Shown here: positions 22,993 to 34,083 of the stretch, in pieces
How positions within the stretch are numbered: the stretch's first letter is position 1
Layout of the letters: each line of letters starts with the position of its first letter
Source of the DNA: Dactylorhiza incarnata
Taxonomy: Eukaryota; Streptophyta; Magnoliopsida; Asparagales; Orchidaceae
Reading direction: 5' to 3'
NCBI GenBank assembly: GCA_033032865.1
Contig: JAWHQI010000065.1
Coordinates: 2,914,001-2,978,000, forward strand
Length of the DNA: 64,000 nucleotides
The notes under the pieces: model-generated
Database searches by the model: none
What the model was told of the DNA's origin: nothing
The model's input: only the letters and a program-made list of their open reading frames with translations
Translations under genes and position numbers: made by a program

Positions 22993-23575
22993 CCCTAGGT
23001 CACGGGCGTATCTTGTGTGTCACGGCCGCGACTTAGGGCGTGACATTTGCGCGTGATTTAGGGGTCGCATCTGCCATCTTCTAGAAGGTTTAGCCGTCAA
23101 ACATGGATGCACACGGGCGTGACTTGAAGTGTCACGGGCGTGATAGTGGGCGACACATATTTGCTTTAACTAGGGCGTGACGGCTGGCGTGTGCGCTGGA
23201 TTCTTCGAATGCCTGGGCGGAGATAGTTCGTCGAACGCAGAGTGCCATTCTTCGAACGCTGGACGCGGATATTTCATCGAACGCAGAGCGCCGTTCGTCG
23301 AACGCTGAGACGGAGAGAGTTCATCGAACGCCGAGAGCCTTTCGTCGAACGTTGAGACGGAGTGAGTTCGTCGAACGCAGCTCGATTTTGTCGAACGCAG
23401 GGCAGAGAGCGTTCGTCGAGTGCAGCTCGATTTCGTCGAACGTAGGGCAGAGAGCGTTCGTCGAGCGCAGCTCGATTTTCGTCGAACGCAGAGAGATTGG
23501 CGTTTTAAAATTACACGCCCTTGGGTCACGGGCGTAACTTGTTGTCAAGGGCGTGACTCAGGGGCGTGACTTGAC
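22993..23575 (-). repeat. U3 array of CpG-rich palindromic motifs
   Basis: Two motif types are mixed. CACGGGCGTG-type palindromes (GTCACG-GG-CGTGAC and variants) occur at about 22998-23160 and 23510-23575. Between them (23225-23500) are many copies of GTTCGTCGAACG, a palindrome with GTTCG/CGAAC arms, often joined to CAGCTCGATTT. Spacing is irregular and the repeats are short and unequal, so this is not a CRISPR array. Confidence 0.8.
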
Positions 23576-23737
23576 AAAAATTGCCAAAATCTGCAAAAAT
23601 AAAAATAAAACTAAGTTATTAGTAAGGAAATAATAAAAAGAAGCAATTTATTTATTAATTTACATAGAAAATTTAGAATATTAATTAAAACTATACTAAT
23701 AACTATACTAAAAATACATATATTTTATTACTTATCA

Positions 23738-23778
23738 AATACCCCCATACTTAAGCTTTTTGCTATTCCAGAGCAAAA
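23738..23778 (-). promoter_or_regulatory. Reverse Athila hairpin and polypurine tract
   Basis: On the minus strand, TTTTGCT-N7-AGCAAAA (23778-23758) is followed by TTAAGTATGGGGGTATT abutting the LTR at 23737. The layout is the same as at 5609-5648. Confidence 0.82.
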
Positions 23779-25392
23779 GTAAGAGAGATCTATACGGGAT
23801 TAACATAAGTTCTAATTTTTAGCTATCGTTTTATTTTAATCATAAGAGACTGAAAAATAAAAATTCGGAGTAATGAGTTAAGTCCTAAATTATGCAAATG
23901 ATTTAAGTAGAAAGAAATGTCCTAGCCAAAAGACTTCTTAATTAACCAAATAGCAAACAAAATTGCAATCATTAGTAAACGAGATTAGATCGAAATTATG
24001 ATAACCTTTGTTTAAAGAAATGTGAAGGAAATGTGTAATTTACTAATTATGCTCTCAAAGGATTTTTTGAATTAAGTCCAGAAATAATAAATCGGTTAAG
24101 GGAAAGGGGGGGGGGGGGGGGTAAAAAGCTATGGCAAAAAGAAGAGTACTAGAATTAGGAGTGGTGGTTTGTATCTTTCCACCTTTCCTTTTTAGTTTTC
24201 TTTGGTGCTCACCGTGATATACGGGGGAAAACTGTTTGTTTTTTCTTTTGCTTTAATAACCCAATGCTTATGTTTACAGAACGAAATCTTATTCCCATTG
24301 ACATAAGATCATTTAAAATTTTTATTGGGTGCCTATGTTTACGGAACGAAGTCTTATTCCCATTGACATATGATCTTTTTCTTCTTTTATTTTTCTTGCC
24401 ATGCATACAAAGGGGTTTGCGAGAAAAAAATTCTTAGAAATAATAAAAAAAGGTTTGAGAGCAACCTTGGTAATTTGAAAATTCCTAGAGACATAAAGTA
24501 GGGATAATTGGGGTCTAAAGTTGTTTTGCCAACATAATACACATGTCTCTATTTTAGCTAGTAGAAGTAGTGCTTGAAAACAAAGCCTCTATTTAAATTA
24601 AAAACACAAGATAAACTTTAAAACTTAACCCCGAACGTTTAAATCTATCGATCTTAGATAAACAAACAAATAGTAAAACTAGCGATTATGAAAATCCACA
24701 AACATATACTCTCGAAACTAAATGCTTTAAGAATAAAAGTAAAGTTGGGTTTATTATTATTATTTGTTTTGTTTGTTTTTCAACTACTATATAGTTATAT
24801 ATATTTGTTTTGAAATGTTTTGGGGTTTTGCAATTTTTTTGGATTTTGTTTTGTTTTTTTTTGAAAAGTTTTTTTTTGTACTATGACAAAGTAAAAAGGA
24901 AAAACATGTTTTTTGAAAAGTTTTGTGATTTGTTTACATTTTTTTTGTAGTTTTGTTTAAGCTTATATTTACAAAAGTAAGCAAAATGCAGAATAAAATA
25001 GGGATTTTTTTTTATAGTTTTGTTCTTTTTTTTTAAAAATTTTTAAGTTTTTTTTTATAAATAAAGACAGAATTTTTTTAAGTTTTTGTTTTTAAATAAA
25101 GACAGTAAAACACCCCCATACTTAAAACCCAGCATTGTCCCCAATGTTGTAATGTAAGTATGAAGAATAGAAAATAACATTGCAATATATACAAAAGGAA
25201 AGAGGGAGCAAAAAGGCTTCCCTGAAATAAAGCTGGCGGGGCTGGAAGAAACACTGTAAAAGAAAAAAGAACAAAGCATAATAAAAGGTTAGATAAATAT
25301 GGGGTGCCTCCCACAAGCGCTTTGTTTACCATCGCGTAGCTTGACGCATTTGGCGTGGTGAGATTATAAGTTGGGGAGGGTTAAGGATTCAG
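23779..25392 (-). other. Reverse Athila post-pol non-coding tract
   Basis: About 1.6 kb without a credible gene, rich in poly-A and poly-T and with a G run at about 24107-24121. A 60-bp direct duplication containing GTTTACRGAACGAARTCTTA lies at about 24270-24375. Short ORFs here are low-complexity. Confidence 0.75.
25110..25146 (-). promoter_or_regulatory. Internal hairpin plus G-tract after pol, reverse Athila
   Basis: On the minus strand CATTG-GGGA-CAATG (25146-25133) is followed by TTTTAAGTATGGGGGTGT. It sits about 250 bp past the pol stop, the same relative place as 4138-4180 in the first Athila. Confidence 0.6.
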
Positions 25393-25396
25393 TATT

Positions 25397-28300
25397 TTAG
25401 TCCACTGGATCACCCGCAAGGTAAAGTTTTAAACGATGACCGTTTACTTTAATTTCGCCTCTTTCGGGGTGAGAGATAAGAACGGTCCCATACGGTCGAA
25501 CCTCTTTAACCTTAAAGGGGCCGGACCATCGGGATTTCAACTTACCCGGAAAAAGGCGAAGGCGTGAATTATAAAGAAGGACAAGATCGCCCGGTGCAAA
25601 TGTTTTGGGAAATTTTATTTTGCGATCATGGTAGAACTTAGAACTCTCCTTATAAAATTTATTACTCTCATAAGCGTTCGCACGCCATTCATCGAGTTCA
25701 TTTAGTTGGAATTTCCTATTCTCGGAGGCTAAGTTTGAATCGAGATTTAAAAATTTGAAGGCCCAAAAAGTGCGGTGCTCTAACTCTACAGGTAAATGGC
25801 ATGCATTGCCGTAGACTAATCGATAGGGCATACAACCGATAACGGTCTTGTATGCCGTACGATATGCCCACGATACGTCGTCGAGTTTGACGGACCAATC
25901 TTTCGTACTTAAAGAAATGGTTTTCTCCAAAATGCGTTTAATCTCGCGATTTAATACCTCTACTTGGCTACTTGTTTGAGGGTGATAGGCGGTGACGAGC
26001 TTGTGCGTGACGCCGTACTTAGATAAATTTTTTGAAAACTGGGTGTTGCAGAAGTGCGTACCCCTATCACTTACTATTGCACGGGGCGTGCCAAATTGAG
26101 AAAATAATTGTTTTTTAGAAAATGGACGACGACTCGCGTATCATTGGTTGGCAGAGCTTGCGCTTCTGCCCACCTAGAGACGTAGTCGACCGCCACTAAA
26201 ATATAGTGATTATTAAAAGAAGAAGGTAGGGGGCCTACAAAATTTATGCCCCATAAATCAAAGATTTCGCATTCGAGAAAAAGGTTTTGGGGCATCTCGT
26301 CATGACGAGAGATGTTACCCGACTGCTGGCAGCTATCGCATTTACTCACAAAAGTGTGAGCATCCTTAAAGAGAGTGGGCCAATAAAGTCCGCCTCTAAC
26401 GCTTTCCACGCAGTCCAGTTGGCTTGATAATGCCCTCCAGCCGGCCCCTCGTAGCAGTGTCGCAAAATTTGCGCACCCTCCTCGCTTAAAACACATCTTC
26501 GCACCACTTGGTCTACGCAGACTCGAAAGAGAAAGGGGTCCTCCCAAAAGTAGTTTTTCAAATCTGAAAAGAATTTTTTATTTTGCTGAGTCGAAAAATA
26601 TTTTGGAAGGACCAGTGCGACTAGATAGTTCGCATAATCTGCGAACCAAGGGGTGGAAGAAGTTTTTATATTATTTAAAATTAAAAGGCGCTCTTCAGGA
26701 AATCGATCGTCTATTTCGGGTTTGACGAGCGCTTCCGCGAAGGGTTGTTCTAAACGTGAGAGGTGGTAGCTGTTAAATTTTCACCCCCCTTCTTATCCCG
26801 GATCTCTAAGTCAAATTCCTGTAAAAGGAGGATCCATCGAAGCAAGCGGGGCTTGGCATCAACTTTGGCCAAAAGATATTTTAGGGTGGAGTGATCAGTG
26901 AAAACGATTACGTGTGAAAGTGTTACGTAAGGCCTGAATTTATCAAAAGCAAAGACGACGGCAAGAAGTTCCTTTTCCGCCATTGTATAGTTAGCCTGTG
27001 CGACATTGAGTGTGCGAGAAGCGTAATATATTGGATGAAAATATTTATTTACGCGTTGGCCTAAGACGGCTCCTACCGCGATATCGCTCGCGTCGCACAT
27101 AATCTCGAACGGAAGGGATCAATCTGGCGCCAACAGAATTGGAGAATTGATAAGTTGCTTTTTTATAAAATTAAATGCCTCTACGCAGGCCGTGTCAAAA
27201 ATAAATGGGGAATCCTTTTCCAGGAGGTGAGTTAGCGGTTTGGTTATTTTTGAAAAATCTTGAATAAACCGCCGATAAAAACCTGCGTGGCCGAGAAAAC
27301 TTCTAATAGATTTTACGTTCGAAGGAACATGAAGTTGTTCAATTATAGCGACTTTGGCCTTATCGACCTCCATCCCCTTGGAAGAAATTTTATGGCCGAG
27401 GACTAAACCCTCTCGGACCATGAAGTTGCATTTCTCCCAGTTCAAGATTAAGTTCGTCTCTTCACACCACTGGAGGACTCTATCTAAATTTTTTAGACAA
27501 TTTTTAAAAGAGCTTCCAAAGACGGAGAAGTCATCCATGAAGACTTCCATTATATCTTCTACAAGCTCGCCGAATATTGCCAGCATACATCGTTGGAATG
27601 TAGCTGGCGCATTGCAGAGGACAAACGACATCCTTCGATATGCGAAGGTGCCGAAAGGGCAAGTAAACGTGATTTTTTCTTGGTCCTCGGGGGAAATAAG
27701 GATTTGGAAAAATCCCGAGAGACCATCAAGAAAGCAATACAAAGGATGACCAGAGAGACGCTTTAGGATTTGATCAATAAACGGCAACGAGAAGTGGTCT
27801 TTTCTGGTGGCATCATTTAGTTTTCGGTAATCGATGCACACCCTCCAACCCGTAACAGTACGAGTTGGGATTAATTCATTATTCGTGTTTGCCACGACCG
27901 TTATACCGCCTTTTTTAGGGACGACTTGTACGAGACTTACCCACGTACTGTCGGATATAGGTTAGATAATCCCCGCATCGAGGAGTTAATTTCAGTTTTA
28001 ACGACTTCCCGCATATTCGGGTTAAGTCGTCGTTGAGGCTGAATAATTTTGCGGGGGTTTTCTTCGAGAAAAATTTTGTGGGAGTATAATGAGGGGTTAA
28101 TTCCCCTGATATCAGAAATTTGCCATGCAATTGCACAGCGATGTTTAGACAAAACCTCAACCAATTCGGATGTTTCCGAATCCGTTAAAGTAGATGATAT
28201 TATAACCAGAAGTTTTAAGTTCGCGGCTAGAAAAGCATATTTTAAATGGTCGGGGAGTTGCTTAAGCTCCAAGACCGGGGGTTCTTCATAATATGTGGAG

Positions 28301-28708
28301 ATTTTTAACTCTTTCGAATCGAAAGGCTCGAAGGGCGAATCTGGCGGCAATTCATCCAAAGGAGGTTGATTTGCCAGATCCGAATCGTTTATCATTAAAG
28401 ATAATAATTTTGAAAGAGAAGAACACTCATCCTCAAATGCGGATTCCAAATTAAAGCGGGAATCATCATTCGATAGTGAGTTCCGCATGGAGGGGTTGAC
28501 AAGTAAAGTAACTTTGTCGTTTCCGACCCGAAGGAGGAGGCGACCGTTACTAACATCGATTAACTCGCGGGAGGTTGCGAGGAACGGGCGGCCGAGAATG
28601 ATAGGCACCTCAACATCCTCCTCTATGTCCAGGATGACAAAGTATACCGGGAAGATAAACTTGTCAACCTTGACCAGAACATCCTCCACTACCCCTATCG
28701 GGTACTTT
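25397..28708 (-). pseudogene. Athila pol, 5' truncated, multiply frameshifted
   Basis: Reading leftward from 28708, it starts inside the protease (KYPIGVVEDVLVKV region; the active-site DLGAS is lost). Reverse transcriptase (27895-27119) keeps FMDD at 27535-27530. RNase H (27100 to about 26760) has D in MCDASD, E in AEKELLA and D in FTDHS. Integrase runs from about 26560 to 25397 with CDSCQQSG finger cysteines, GINFVGP, SDRGTHF and the [11 protein letters not shown]-terminus. Breaks include TGA at 27121-27119 (where the first Athila has Trp) and frameshifts near 27930, 26790, 26540 and 26100. It is closely similar to the first Athila pol but clearly a different copy. It is not functional. Confidence 0.92.
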
Positions 28709-30052
28709 ACTCATATGCAAAATATTTTAAGAAATAATAATAATAATTTTGAAGAAAATATTAAAAAGAAGAAGAAAATATTTAAAAAATAAAAAAAAGT
28801 TTTTATCTTATTATATTTTGGGAATCAATATCTTTATATTTACTCATATGCAAAATCCTTAGTAGATTTGCTTTTGCATAGTGTTGTAGGGAATTTTTAT
28901 ACTTTATTCGATTTTGAATTTTGGAGTAAAATTGTTGACTCATGTAGTGTTCCTTGCTAAGCGCACGCATTTGTAGGATCTCATGTCGAATTAACTATTT
29001 GGCATACAATTAGATTTATGTTTTTCTAAGTGCGTGAAAATAATTTTTGTTTTACTTTTACCTTGAAACCGGTAGAATCCAAAAATAATTTAAGTGAGTA
29101 TGTAGAAGTTTACTAGAGAATTATTACGCAATTTGAACGGAAGGGTATTCTTTCTCGATGTCTAGAACTTGCCCTCTAGCGATTCTCAAAACATTTGCAT
29201 AAGTTAAATTCATTCGTATGAATATGATATAGGCATTTCATTGACCCGTTTGAGCTTTTGCACCAACACCTAACATTTTTATCTTTGTTAAGCCCCTTTG
29301 AGCCTTTTACATTACTTTTTGTTTCAGCTCCACCAAGCTCTTCACCAAGGCCCAAAAAGCAACCTAATCACACACCTAAGTCTGTGCTCGAAAGTAGTAA
29401 TTTGAAAAGATTTTGTGAGAGTTTGTTGTCTTTTATTATTTTGGTGGACTCTCTTGTATTTTATGAAAAAAAATCAAATGAAAAAAAATCAAATGAAAAA
29501 AAAAATCAAATAAAGAAATGAATGAAAAAAATGAAAAAAGATTAGGAATTGGCTATGCTCTTACAATGCCATGTCTGCTTAGATTATTTTGTGCGAGCTC
29601 ACTTTTGGTTTAGGTGTGAATAGCCATCATGTTTATCTTTGTTTTTCCTCACCAAATAAAACTTAAGCCCACTTTTCAACCTAATTAAGTCCTATTGATT
29701 CATGCTTATGAGTTAAACTAGTGTCGTGGCGAGAATGTGAAAGGGCAAGCCTATGGCCATCGTCATTGATGGATTTCTTTGGAGGCTATCCCGAAATTTG
29801 ATTTTGCGTAATATTGATCTTAGTAAGCACGCTACCCACTCCCTAAATAACATTTTAGGATTTACCGATTTTCAATTTACAAGTAAAAACAATATGTTGT
29901 AACGCATTATTGAAAATTATAAGCTAATCTATATGCTGAATAGTTTTTTCTACTAGGATTTCTACACGCTTAGGCGTAAGACTTCACATTTTTACTCCTT
30001 AGGTTCAAATTTTAATTTTAGTATTTAAATTTTTCTACTCCTATGAAAAGTT
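28709..30052 (+). other. Post-pol non-coding tract of forward Athila fragment
   Basis: AT-rich and without a credible gene. It shares blocks with 4450-5600 and with 48600-49600, such as 'CTAGCGA[CT]TCTC' near 29176 and 48738 and 'CCCGTTTGAGCTTTTGC' near 29244, which identify it as an Athila 3' region. Confidence 0.75.
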
Positions 30053-30092
30053 GTTTGCTCGGGACTAGCAAACGGGTAAGTATGGGGGTATT
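30053..30092 (+). promoter_or_regulatory. Hairpin and polypurine tract
   Basis: GTTTGCT-CGGGACT-AGCAAAC (30053-30073) is followed by AAGTATGGGGGTATT, which abuts the LTR at 30093. Confidence 0.85.
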
Positions 30093-31727
30093 TGATAACT
30101 CTATTTTTATCTTAGTTTTTAGTTAGTTTTTAATTTAATAATCAATCAATATTTATCTTTATTATTAAAATATTCTCCTTAATTTATTTATTTTTCCTTT
30201 TCAGGTAAATTTGGGCTGCTGATAGCATTTTTGGGCTCACTGTTTTGACAAGAAGAAAATTTGGTGCTGTTTTGGAAAATTGTCAAGTACACGCCCCCTA
30301 GTCACGGGCGTGACCTCAGCCACGGGCCGTGGCCACTGAGAACGCTAGAATCAAGTCCACGTCAGATTAATATTACACGCCCCCTAGTCACGGGCGTGAC
30401 CTAGGGGCGTGACCTCAGCCCCTGGCCGTGGCCGCTGAGAACGCCAGAATCAAGTCAACGTCAGATTAATATTACACGCCCCTAATCACGGGCGTGACAT
30501 AGGGGCGTGCCTTATGTCACGGGCCGTGACTCTCCTGCCGTGCTGGAATCATGCCACGTCAGATTATTATTACACTCCCCACTGTCACGGGCATGACCAC
30601 GGGGCGTGACCTACTCTAAACCGCCAAATTAACTCCAGCTCAAGCTGTTTCCCGCCATTTGTAGATCAAGCCAAGACACGCCTAGGTTACGGGCGTGACC
30701 TAGGGGCGTGACCAACAGATTTATAAAGTTTGGCGATTTTTCTCCCGAACGTTCCCGGGTATTCAAGACACCGTTGCCACACATTACACGCCCTAGGTCA
30801 CGGGCGTGACCTAGGGGCGTGTCTCCCCAACTTTTTCAACTATAAATTGCCGCCATGTCCAGATGCCAGGGAGGAGGATTTTGGAGTCCAATTTCTGTAA
30901 TTCTGCACTTTCTTATTGTAATTCTCATTTCTAGTTGTTGCTTTTAAATTTCGTTTCAAGTTATAATTCTCGTTCAAGAATTTTCAATTCAAGTACTTTC
31001 TTTTTACCTATTATGTCTCTGTCATTTACCATATGTATTCTCCCCATTCCAATTAGCACTTGATCATGATGAACTTTCGAATAAAATAAACTTTGCTTTG
31101 TTCTTATAAAAATTAGCAAGTTCTCTATATTATTTCGCTTCGATTTATCTTTGATTCTAATTGCTTTGAATTCATATGTCGCGAATATGCTTTTCGATCT
31201 AAGATCCATATGCTAGTGATCGAGAGATCTATGCGAACGAGGAGATCACTTAAAGATAAAAAGAGTTTCATGCACTCCTCGAGAGAGGGTGATATAAATC
31301 TTCCGGACTGGAATCAAATCCAGTAGAGGGGTTCACCGCCTAAAGTAAGCTTAGGGGTTTCGACTGGCCGAGAGGTCTTAATCGATCAACTTAAGGTTAG
31401 TTGATAGTTCTCTCGAGAGAGGTTCTATCATACTTTGGGAACCCCCACGGTTGAAGTATATAGTTTAGAAGTTTGCAGTTTAATCCTGTAAGAAGTTTAT
31501 TTTAGTCCAAAGGGACTCTAGATCAAGTGCTAGCTTTCTAATCATCAATTTTCTCTTTACTCCAAGTTGCATTTTTACTTCACTTTTCAAACCAAAAATT
31601 TCCGTTAGATAAAATAACAGCTCTACTTTGTGAGTACAAGTACTCGACAGCCCCGAGTCTAATACGACACTTGATCCTATACTTTAAAATGATAGGTATA
31701 CTTGCCTTATCGGTTTATTGTTGGAAT
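30093..31727 (+). repeat. 3' LTR of forward Athila fragment
   Basis: It starts TGATAACTCTATT. U3 has a six-copy palindrome array (30285-30830), and a TATA-like ACTATAAATTG is near 30840. The end carries GATAGGTATACTTGCCTTATCGG, the block near Athila LTR ends. The exact 3' end is uncertain: a TATCA terminus is expected but the sequence passes into TTGTTGGAATTGCGC. Confidence 0.83.
30285..30830 (+). repeat. U3 array of about 100-bp units with a GTCACG-GG-CGTGAC core
   Basis: Six degenerate units near 30300, 30388, 30485, 30583, 30690 and 30795 each carry TTACACGCCCC, then [AG]TCACGGGCGTGACC, then often TAGGGGCGTGACC. The first three are in clear tandem with CCACGTCAGATTAAT linkers. The same motif family is in the reverse Athila U3 at 22993-23575. 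Confidence 0.85.
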
Positions 31728-31756
31728 TGCGCTTCAACAAAACAATATAAAGAAAA

Positions 31757-31965
31757 TATGCATCACGTCGATTGGAAATTGACGTAACGTCGACAGGACT
31801 ACGTCGACAGGACTACGTCGACTTTGGGTCTCTGAATAGTCTCGAAGCTACGTCGAGTACTAGTCGACGCAACGTCGATTTATCAGCGTGCGCAGAAGTA
31901 CTTCTCGACACAGCTATGTATGCCAAATAATAAGTGTAATCGACGGTGCGTCGACCTAAATCCTA
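31757..31965 (+). promoter_or_regulatory. Internal cluster of Copia B motif before ORF3
   Basis: Many ACGTCGA[CT] half-sites occur, with a perfect TCGACG-CAA-CGTCGA at 31864-31878 and ATCGACGGTGCGTCGACC near 31940. The same inverted repeat is in LTRs of this family (44441-44455; half-sites in 34265-34690). No clear TATA box precedes the ATG at 32081; the leader is a CT-rich microsatellite. Confidence 0.65.
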
Positions 31966-32080
31966 AGTAGCGTTGAAACATTTACGCTTTCGAATTCTCT
32001 CTCTCTCTTTCTCTCCTGCTCTCCAGCTCTCTTGCGCCTCTCTCTCTCATTTATTTATTTTCGTAGGTACATCTAAACAA

Positions 32081-33865
32081 ATGGCTCCTCCCAAGGTGAA
32101 CTCAGGATTTGATGTCTACATTGATTCCTTCAATGCGGTTGCAGAAAGCTTCAAAGCCATTCTTGGCTTATTTCAGGAGGCTGCCCTTTCCAAACTCATT
32201 TCAACAAGATGCAAAATTCTGGATATAGAATTGACTGAATTTAAAGACAATGTTCAGATAGGAGAGGATGGTTCCCTCAAAGGAAAAATAAATGATACAG
32301 ATGTACTAATCACAGAGGAATCACTAAATCAAGCATATGATCTTCAGAATGGAAATGAGACAGATGAACTAACAGGGGATGAGATTAAGAGGGCCCTGGA
32401 ACTAATGCAGTTCAAGAAGGACAATCCCATCAATCTGAAGAAGATGGATCTTAGAGAAGAACATAAATTCTTGGCAGATATAGTAGGAAAAGTATTATTG
32501 TATAAGATTTCTGCACATGATGCTATTCCAAAGCAGCAGCTGCAGATAATGGGAGCTCTTGTTCTGTAGAAGAAGATAAATTGGGGAAGATGCCTTTTGA
32601 AGATGATTGGGCATAAGTATGCCCGTAAAGAAAATGCTTATATGAGGATAATGAGCCAAGTGCTCTTCCAACATTTTCCCAGCATCTACAGATCCAAAGG
32701 AGTGCCTATTCCTCCTGGAAAGAGAATAAACATAGGGATATTCTCTAAGTGGACCAGGCAAATCTCAAAGCCTGGTCAAGCTCCAGCTTCTCCTCCTCCA
32801 TCTCCTCATCCTCATGAGTCTGAAAGGCGAACACCAGATCCCCCAAGGGATAATATCCCTCCACTGGACATTGTTTCAGAACCCCATCAGGATGAAACCC
32901 CAGCTCAACACTCTTCTCAACAACAACAACAACAACAGTTCCAATCCACCTCAGTCCCTGAGCCATCTTCACAATCAACCCATCAACTACCATCCACCCA
33001 CATTCCTGAACATCAGCTTGCTACACCTCCACCACCATCATTCCACTTCTCTCTTGATGTTTATCATCCTCTCTCCCCTATTCAAGAAGAGCTCCCTCCA
33101 TCACCTCCTCCATCTACATCTCATACCCCTCCAATTGACCTTGAGCAGGTCATTTAAAAAGCTGTGACCCTTATCTCCTCCACCTTTGCAGACCTGGTGG
33201 CCACCCAGGCAAGAAAGATTGATAGAAAATACTCCCAGTTGGAGGCTGAGTTACTAGACTCAAAGAGATTCCTCCAAGGAATAAAATAATTTGTGTCTTC
33301 CTCCATGGTGACAAAAGAGTTCTTAACCTCTCTGGCCAGCATGGTCAAGAAGGGGGAGAACATCTCAGAGGAAGAAAGACATGTTTTTGATATGAGTGAA
33401 CAGGGTAAAAGGAATGCTGATATTGAGTCTGCCCCTGACAGAGTGACCACATTTTAGGGTGCTCAGATTCAGGGGGAGCTCCCAGAAATGTTAAATCTTG
33501 AGCCTGCAGATCAGGGGGAGCTCCCACAAATGTTGGATGATGAGATTCAGGGAAAGTCTACAGTTCAAGGGGAGCCTGCTCCAGCTATTCAGAGAAACCT
33601 GGATATTGAAATGGAAGGTGTAAGTATAGCAGCTGTTCAGGAAAAGCCTCAGAATGACAATTTGCTAGAAGAAGTGGCACAGATTGCTCAGGAAGCTGCC
33701 TTGGAGGCTGAACACAACACACAAACTCAAGGGGAGCTTCCTAAGGACAAAGCTGATGATGAAGAATCAGAAGATGATGAAGATGTGTCTCTGAGAATGG
33801 CCAAAAGGAACATTCTCCCAAAGGTCTTCACTAGGAAGAGAAGAACCCCTGAGAAGGATTCCTGA
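32081..33865 (+). pseudogene. Copia B ORF3, four internal stops, homologue of Copia A ORF3
   Basis: The best start is ATG 32081 (MAPPKVNSGF). A longer in-frame start at 31973 would add a hydrophobic stretch translated from the CT-rich leader and is unlikely. One frame of about 594 codons is broken by TAG 32567, TAA 33155, TAA 33287 and TAG 33455. The N-terminal domain contains FLADIVGKVLLYK and SAHDAIP, matching LLSDIVGKAILCK and SHDTIS of Copia A ORF3. A Pro/Ser/Gln-rich linker with seven glutamines, a stretch of coiled-coil character, QGELP-type repeats (33468-33750) and a basic end (FTRKRRTPEK) follow. No membrane span is seen. No intron is needed here, unlike Copia A. The function is unknown; a nuclear role is inferred from the basic end. 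Confidence 0.78.
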
Positions 33866-34083
33866 GTGATAGGTATAATATGAATTATTCAATTCTGAGG
33901 AACTATATTATGATGGGAAGAACAATGCTACACAATAATATTTCTTGATATGGAGATGTTGTTTATGACTCTAGTTATTTTATTTTTGTGCCCTTATCAT
34001 TTTTTATTTTTCTGTGTCTGCAAAGAAATGTGTAAAATCACTTTGATCAAACTGTAAAATTTGTTAAGATAAATATGGGAGAT

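Larger units (their letters stand above)
21744..23737 (-). repeat. Main piece of the reverse Athila 3' LTR
   Basis: On the minus strand it begins TGATAAGTAATA at 23737. It has a U3 full of CpG-rich short repeats (23505-22993), a TATA box at 22970-22962 (TATAAATAG) and downstream R/U5 sequence including a GAGGGTTCAC-like block. It is continuous with 9363-9625. Total LTR length is about 2.25 kb, longer than the first Athila LTR because of the U3 repeats. Confidence 0.87.
9363..28708 (-). mobile_element. Reverse Athila-lineage element, 5' truncated and split by Copia A
   Basis: Read on the minus strand, a truncated pol (28708 to 25397) is followed by a non-coding tract, a hairpin plus polypurine tract (23778-23738) and a 3' LTR starting TGATAAGT at 23737. 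The LTR continues to about 9363, interrupted by the Copia A insertion (9626-21738 plus one target-duplication copy). Gag, the 5' LTR and the protease N-terminus are missing: the element ends abruptly at about 28708 against a forward Athila fragment. The left edge near 9363 is approximate. Confidence 0.88.
28709..31727 (+). mobile_element. Athila-lineage 3' fragment, forward
   Basis: It consists of a 1.35-kb post-pol non-coding tract, a hairpin plus polypurine tract and a 1.6-kb LTR. Everything 5' of the non-coding tract is missing. The left edge abuts the truncated protease of the reverse Athila, so two Athila 3' halves are joined head-to-head. TACTCATATGCAAAAT occurs at the junction and again near 28847, which may mark a microhomology or duplication. 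The right edge is approximate, where Copia B internal sequence begins. Confidence 0.85.

Noticed and set aside
23225..23500. Dense short repeats resembling a CRISPR array
   Set aside because: Repeat length and spacing are irregular, spacers are themselves repetitive, there are no cas genes, and the context is a plant LTR.
22170..23529. ORFs of RRT/STKSS repeats around 23170-23548
   Set aside because: All three frames give repeats because the DNA is made of short GTTCGTCGAAC units. No coding signal.
31728..31750. TGTTGGAATTGCGCTTCAACA as a tiny LTR remnant
   Set aside because: It has LTR-like ends, but no flanking duplication is seen and the Athila/Copia B junction nearby makes it ambiguous.
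31973..32080. Signal-peptide-like N-terminus on Copia B ORF3
   Set aside because: It is translated from a CT-rich microsatellite leader. The Copia A homologue starts at the equivalent MAP-K methionine and has no such extension.
33145..33192. Candidate intron in Copia B ORF3 (GTCATTT...TTTGCAG)
   Set aside because: At about 45 bp it is too short for a typical plant intron, and the unspliced frame stays coding-like apart from one stop.
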